11,696 nucleotides of DNA, from positions 1 through 11,696 of the forward strand of contig CAMFLJ010000098.1 in the NCBI GenBank assembly GCA_945957335.1, in the 5' to 3' direction. Positions 7,068-11,696 of this stretch are shown piece by piece (the first letter of the stretch is position 1; each line of letters begins with the position of its first letter). The notes under the pieces are model-generated. The model did not search any database. It was not told where the DNA came from and saw only the letters and a program-made list of their open reading frames with translations. The DNA comes from an uncultured Actinomycetes bacterium (GTDB taxonomy: Bacteria > Actinomycetota > Acidimicrobiia > Acidimicrobiales > Acidimicrobilacustridaceae). The translations under genes and the position numbers were made by a program.

Positions 7068-8489
7068 ATGTTCGGCTCGACCGATCACGCGCGCCGCGAG
7101 GCCCGCCCGCACCGCCGTCGGCGCCTGGCGGCGGCCGCTGCGCTCGTCACCACCCTGGCCCTCGTGGCCGGCGCGTGCGGGAGCAGCAGCCGCAGCGGCG
7201 ACGGCGGCTCGGGCGGCTCCACCGCCACGACGACCCCGGCCGACGCCTCCTTCGGCACCCTGGCCAGCCCGTGCGGGCCCGGCTCGCCGAGCGGCACCCC
7301 CGACGTCGGCGTCACCGACTCGACCGTCACCATCGGCTACGGCGACGACGCCGGGTTCGCGGGCCTCGCCGGCCAGGGCCACGAGATGAGTGACGCGGTC
7401 AAGGCCCTCATCTCCTGGTGCAACCAGCAGGGCGGCATCAACGGGCGCAAGGTCGTCGGCAACTACTACGACGCCAAGGTCACCGAGGTGGCCAACGCCA
7501 TGACCGCGGCGTGCGAGGCCAAGAACTTCTTCATGGTGGGCGAGGGCTTCGTCTTCGACACGTCCCAGGAGCAGGTCCGCATGGGCTGCGGCCTGCCGGC
7601 GGTGCCGGCCTACGGCACCAGCGCGGCGTTCTCGAACGGCCGCCTCGTCTACATGCCCGAGCCGGTGCCCATCGACTACGCCCAGGTCACCCTCGCCCGC
7701 TGGTACGCGCAGAACAACCCGGAGAAGGCCAAGAAGGTGGCCACCATCTCGGCCAACATCGCCGCCTCGACCGACACCCTCGACAAGCAGAAGGCCACCT
7801 GGCCGTCGGTGGGCATCCAGTTCCTGCCCTGCGACCAGCAGTACAACCTGCTCGGAGAGGCCGACTGGAAGCCGTTCGTGCAGCACCTCAAGGACTGCGG
7901 CGCCGAGGCGGTCACCTTCATCGGCACCGCCAACCCCTCGCTCGAGAACCTGCTCGAGGCGGCCAACCAGCTCGACTACCACCCCGACTGGCTGCAGGAG
8001 GGCAACTTCTACGACGCCCCGTTCGCGGCGTGGAACACCAACGGGTGGGCCGACGACGTGTACGTCCAGTACGCCAACGTGCCGTTCGAGCACGCCTCGG
8101 ACTCGGCCGCCATGGAGCAGTACATGTCGATCGTGAAGGGCGCGGGCGGCGACATCAGCGGCCTCGGCGTCAACGCCGCCTCGGCCTTCCTGCTGTGGGC
8201 GACGGCGGCGCAGAGCTGCGGCAACGACCTCACCCGTGACTGCACCCTGGCGGCGCTGGGCGGCGAGCACGCCTGGGACGGCGGCGGCCTCTCGGGCCCG
8301 GCCGACGTCGGCGCCAACATGCCGTCGCAGTGCGCGGTGGTCCTGCGGCTCGACGGCACGAGCTTCGTGCAGGCCGCCCCCGACGCCGGCGGCAGCTTCC
8401 TCTGCGACGCCCAGAACGTGCAGAAGGTGACCGGGCCGCTCGTCGACAACGCCAAGCTCGGCGCCGACCGCAAGGTCCCGGCCGGCTGA
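7068..8489 (+). CDS. Branched-chain amino acid-type ABC transporter substrate-binding lipoprotein
   Basis: The 473-residue protein begins with an Arg-rich n-region, a hydrophobic stretch (20-35) and a lipobox ending LVAGAC, making Cys37 the predicted lipidated residue, followed by a Gly/Ser/Thr-rich linker (38-60). The mature part resembles periplasmic binding proteins of the LivK type (Peripla_BP_6): VTIGYGDDAGFAGLAGQG (87-104), ISWCNQQGGINGRKV (115-129), a loop region near 150-190 and VTFIGTANPSLENLLEAANQ (282-301). Several cysteines may form disulfides. Start: ATG at 7068 behind AGCAGGGGA; an in-frame ATG at 7032 would lie almost at the predicted transcription start, allowing only leaderless translation. 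No permease or ATPase gene adjoins it, so it is an orphan receptor here. Such proteins in catabolic loci often bind aromatic or carboxylate ligands rather than amino acids. Probably repressed by the neighbouring TetR protein. Confidence 0.87.
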   Translation: MFGSTDHARREARPHRRRRLAAAAALVTTLALVAGACGSSSRSGDGGSGGSTATTTPADASFGTLASPCGPGSPSGTPDVGVTDSTVTIGYGDDAGFAGLAGQGHEMSDAVKALISWCNQQGGINGRKVVGNYYDAKVTEVANAMTAACEAKNFFMVGEGFVFDTSQEQVRMGCGLPAVPAYGTSAAFSNGRLVYMPEPVPIDYAQVTLARWYAQNNPEKAKKVATISANIAASTDTLDKQKATWPSVGIQFLPCDQQYNLLGEADWKPFVQHLKDCGAEAVTFIGTANPSLENLLEAANQLDYHPDWLQEGNFYDAPFAAWNTNGWADDVYVQYANVPFEHASDSAAMEQYMSIVKGAGGDISGLGVNAASAFLLWATAAQSCGNDLTRDCTLAALGGEHAWDGGGLSGPADVGANMPSQCAVVLRLDGTSFVQAAPDAGGSFLCDAQNVQKVTGPLVDNAKLGADRKVPAG

Positions 8490-8538
8490 CCCACCCGGTG
8501 CGACGCGTCCCGGGCTCCCCTGTCGCCGGGACGCGGAA

Positions 8539-8562
8539 GGGCCCCGCCTCACGGCGGGGCCC
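8539..8562. terminator. GC-rich hairpin terminator between convergent genes
   Basis: A perfect 10-bp inverted repeat, GGGCCCCGCC (8539-8548) and GGCGGGGCCC (8553-8562), with a 4-nt loop TCAC. It lies 49 nt after the binding-protein stop and 56 nt beyond the end of the convergent monooxygenase gene. No T-tract follows on either strand. The symmetry and position suit a bidirectional terminator of the stem-only type found in GC-rich actinobacteria. The rest of 8490-8618 shows no other structure. Confidence 0.8.
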
Positions 8563-8618
8563 ACGCACGCCGGTCTCGGCCCCGGGTGGCCCCGGGCCGG
8601 CGCTCGTCCGACCGTCCC

Positions 8619-10391
8619 TCAGGCCTTGGCGACCTCGGCCCCGGCCAGGCTGCCCTCCTGGCGCCACGCCTCGAGGAGGCGGGCGTAGTTGAGCATCGAG
8701 CCCATGTAGGGCGAGTTGCGGGCCGCCTTCATGGAGGGCTCGCCCTGCTCGCCGTTGAGGTAGCCCGGCGTGCAGGAGGCGTTGTAGACGGCCAGGCCGC
8801 CGACCATGGTCATGAGGAGGTTGAACCACTCCTCCTCGGCCTCGGTCGACGCCTCGATGGTGGCGATGCCCTCGGCGTCGCAGGTCTGGATCAGCTCGGC
8901 CACGTGCTTCGAGGTCTCGGTGAGGTAGTGGGCGAAGTTCGTGCCGAACGCGCCCTGCACCGTGCTGATCATCATGAGGTTCGGGAAGTCGTGGGTGAGC
9001 ACGCCGTGGAGGGTGTGGGGGCCCTCGGCCCACGACTCGCTCATCGACACGCCGCCGCGGCCCTTGGGGTCGAACCCGAGGCGGTGGTGGTAGTCGGTGG
9101 TGACCTCGAAGCCGGAGGCGAACACGAGGATGTCGACGGGGTACTCGGTGCCCCCGACGATCACGCCGGTCTCGGTGATCTGGTCGACGCCCTTGCCGTC
9201 GGTGTCGACGAGGTGGACGTTCTCGCGGTTGAACGCCGGCAGGTAGTCGTCGTGGAAGCACGGGCGCTTGCAGAACTTGCCGTACCAGGGCTTGAGCTTC
9301 TCGGCCGTGTCGGGGTCGTCGATGATCTCGTCGACGCGGTCGCGCAGCGCCTGCATCTGCTCGAAGTCCTCGCGCTCGTAGAACGCGGCTTCCTCGTCGT
9401 CCTTGGGCACGTTGCGGGTGTCGACCCACAGCATCTGGGTCCAGGTGTCGCCCACCAGGTTCTTCTCGGGCTGGGTGCCGGTGACCGCCATCGTGAAGTT
9501 CTCGATGCGCTCCTTCTGCCAGCCCGGCTCCAGGCTCTTGAACCACTCGGCATCGGTGGGGCCCTGGTTGCGCACACCGACCGAGGCGGGCGTGCGCTGG
9601 AAGACGAAGAGCTCCTTGGCCGAGCGGGCCACGGCGGGCACGACCTGCACGGCGGTGGCGCCGGTGCCGATCACGCCGACGACCTTGTCCTCGAGCTTCT
9701 CCATGTGGTCGTAGGGGCCGCCGCCCGTCTGGGCGTAGTCCCACCGGCTGGTGTGGAACTTGGGGCCGGTGAACTTCTCGATGCCGGGGATGCCGGGGAG
9801 CTTGGCCTTGCTGAGCACGCCGCCGGCGATCACCACGTACTTCGAGGTGAGCACGTCGCCCCGATCGGTGACGGTGGTCCAGCGCTGGGTGGCGTCGTCC
9901 CACGTCATCTCCGAGACCTCGGTCTGGAACATGGCACCGCGGTAGAGGTCGAAGTGGCGGCCGAGCAGCTGGCAGTACTCGAAGATCTCGGGCGCGTACG
10001 CGTACTTCATGGTGGGCATGAAGCCCGTCTCCTCCAGCATCGGGAGGTAGACGTAGGACTCGACGTCGCACATGCAGCCCGGGTACCGGTTCCAGTACCA
10101 GGTACCGCCGAAGTCGCCGCCCTTCTCGATGATCTTGAAGTCGGTGATCCCGAGCTTGGTGAGGTTGGCGCCGGTGAGCATGCCGCCGAAGCCGCCGCCG
10201 ACGATGACCACCTGGGTCTCCTCGGTGACGGGCTCGCGCACGATCGGCGGGGAGTACGGGTCGTGGTCGAACTCCTCGAACTCACCGCTGAGGTCGTGGT
10301 ACTGGTCGTTGGCGTCGGCCCGCAGGCGCTTCTCGCGCTCGATGCGGTAGCGCTCGCGCGCCTCTTCCAGCGAGATGTCGTGGTCGCTCAT
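8619..10391 (-). CDS. Baeyer-Villiger flavin monooxygenase (complete)
   Basis: This 590-residue class B flavoprotein monooxygenase is expected to use FAD, NADPH and O2 to turn a ketone into an ester or lactone. Motifs in order: an N-terminal extension (1-58) with LEEARERYRIEREKRLRADA; FAD loop VIVGGGFGG (62-70); GGTWYWNRYPGCMCDVES (95-112); the Baeyer-Villiger fingerprint FxGxxxHxxxW(P/D) as FTGPKFHTSRWD (207-218); NADPH loop GTGATAVQ (242-249); FQRTP (264-268); and CTPGYLNGE (540-548). Length and the N-terminal extension fit the large-ring ketone group (cyclopentadecanone/cyclododecanone monooxygenase type), but substrate assignment is tentative. The start is the ATG at 10391, with GGAG 5 nt upstream; the open frame continues upstream without homology. 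The upstream neighbour is a paralogue with 238 nt between; they probably have separate transcripts because a strong hairpin lies between them. Confidence 0.92.
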   Translation of the reverse strand: MSDHDISLEEARERYRIEREKRLRADANDQYHDLSGEFEEFDHDPYSPPIVREPVTEETQVVIVGGGFGGMLTGANLTKLGITDFKIIEKGGDFGGTWYWNRYPGCMCDVESYVYLPMLEETGFMPTMKYAYAPEIFEYCQLLGRHFDLYRGAMFQTEVSEMTWDDATQRWTTVTDRGDVLTSKYVVIAGGVLSKAKLPGIPGIEKFTGPKFHTSRWDYAQTGGGPYDHMEKLEDKVVGVIGTGATAVQVVPAVARSAKELFVFQRTPASVGVRNQGPTDAEWFKSLEPGWQKERIENFTMAVTGTQPEKNLVGDTWTQMLWVDTRNVPKDDEEAAFYEREDFEQMQALRDRVDEIIDDPDTAEKLKPWYGKFCKRPCFHDDYLPAFNRENVHLVDTDGKGVDQITETGVIVGGTEYPVDILVFASGFEVTTDYHHRLGFDPKGRGGVSMSESWAEGPHTLHGVLTHDFPNLMMISTVQGAFGTNFAHYLTETSKHVAELIQTCDAEGIATIEASTEAEEEWFNLLMTMVGGLAVYNASCTPGYLNGEQGEPSMKAARNSPYMGSMLNYARLLEAWRQEGSLAGAEVAKA

Positions 10392-10418
10392 GGGTGCTCC
10401 GTCCCCCCTGGGGTCGTA

Positions 10419-10438
10419 GTAATGGCGGCCATTGTTAC
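10419..10438. promoter_or_regulatory. Imperfect operator-like dyad upstream of the complete monooxygenase gene
   Basis: A perfect dyad AATGGC-G-GCCATT spans 10421-10433. With a 3-nt insertion in one arm it extends to GTAATGGC-G-GCCATTGTTAC (10419-10438). It lies 28-47 nt upstream of the monooxygenase start, in the AT-richest part of the intergenic region, where a promoter is expected, though no clear -35/-10 pair stands out. It does not resemble the ATTTGCGTA operator, so a different regulator would be involved if the site is real. Confidence 0.35.
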
Positions 10439-10544
10439 ATCGGCGGACCGCCGAACGCACCCCGGGGAGGGCGAAAAGGGACCAAAGCCCCACCGACCGC
10501 CCCACCGAGGCCCCGACACCGCTCCCCCTCCCTCCCCGGACGCG

Positions 10545-10594
10545 GTTCTGGCATGCGTCTCGCACCTCCAGAGGTGCAGCACGCATGCCAGAAC
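10545..10594 (-). terminator. Nested hairpin downstream of the truncated monooxygenase gene; probable terminator or structured repeat, copy B
   Basis: A perfect 14-bp inverted repeat, GTTCTGGCATGCGT (10545-10558) and its complement (10581-10594), encloses an inner stem GCACCTC-CA-GAGGTGC (10562-10577). It begins 36 nt after the monooxygenase stop in the direction of transcription. On the minus strand the apical part reads TGCACCTCTGGAGGTGCGA, which is the apical part of the hairpin at 3112-3160 with four extra bases. It probably ends transcription before the next gene; no T-tract is present. Another GC-rich partial stem (10604-10622) lies between it and the stop codon. Confidence 0.68.
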
Positions 10595-10629
10595 GAGAGG
10601 CGGGCGGGCCCGGGGGCCCCGCCGGTGGA

Positions 10630-11696
<1,067 letters not shown>

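Noticed and set aside
7032..7070. Alternative ATG at 7032 for the binding lipoprotein
   Set aside because: It lies almost at the predicted transcription start and inside the operator arm, and lacks a ribosome binding site. The ATG at 7068 has one and gives a normal lipoprotein signal. Leaderless use is not excluded.
10604..10622. GC-rich partial inverted repeat GCGGG...CCCGC next to the end of the second monooxygenase gene
   Set aside because: The arms are only about 5 bp in a run of G and C, and the nearby nested hairpin is a far better terminator.

Overview
The window is very GC-rich, strongly third-position-GC-biased DNA of actinobacterial character. The evidence is GTG starts, overlapping stop/start pairs, lipoprotein and BVMO families typical of Actinobacteria, and stem-loop terminators without U-tracts. 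An acidimicrobial lineage (Iamia/Ilumatobacter-like) is a guess only. No rRNA, tRNA, CRISPR array or insertion sequence was seen, and no gene-free stretch exceeds about 240 bases.

Layout. (1) Positions 2-3100, plus strand: a damaged or chimeric NAD-dependent epimerase-like gene; a possible very short leader ORF; a classical short-chain dehydrogenase (SDR); and, overlapping it by 4 nt, an APH-type phosphotransferase. (2) Positions 3187-6937, minus strand: read in the transcribed direction these are a TetR-family regulator, a DHRS1-like SDR, an amidohydrolase-2 family enzyme and a second classical SDR. The last three form a tight operon with its own promoter/operator just below tetR. (3) Positions 7068-8489, plus strand: a lipoprotein substrate-binding protein of the branched-chain amino acid (Peripla_BP_6/LivK) type, divergent from tetR and without adjacent permease or ATPase genes. 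(4) Positions 8619-11696, minus strand: two tandem paralogous Baeyer-Villiger flavin monooxygenases, the upstream one cut by the window end.

How it may work together (inference): SDRs oxidise an alcohol to a ketone, BVMOs insert oxygen to give an ester or lactone, the amidohydrolase-fold enzyme may cleave or decarboxylate a product, and the orphan binding protein captures the substrate. The TetR regulator probably controls at least the SDR-amidohydrolase-SDR operon and the binding protein. Both promoters carry the same dyad, ATTTGCGTA-N5-TACGC, placed between the -35 and -10 regions or over the -10. The substrate cannot be read from sequence; a cyclic or large hydrophobic alcohol/ketone is the simplest fit.

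The two most unusual non-coding observations are that shared operator and a pair of related nested hairpins at 3112-3160 and 10545-10594. In both, the apical sequence is conserved (TGCACCTCT...GTGCGA) while the outer stem differs in sequence but stays perfectly paired. Each sits just past the 3' end of a gene and has the same orientation relative to that gene.
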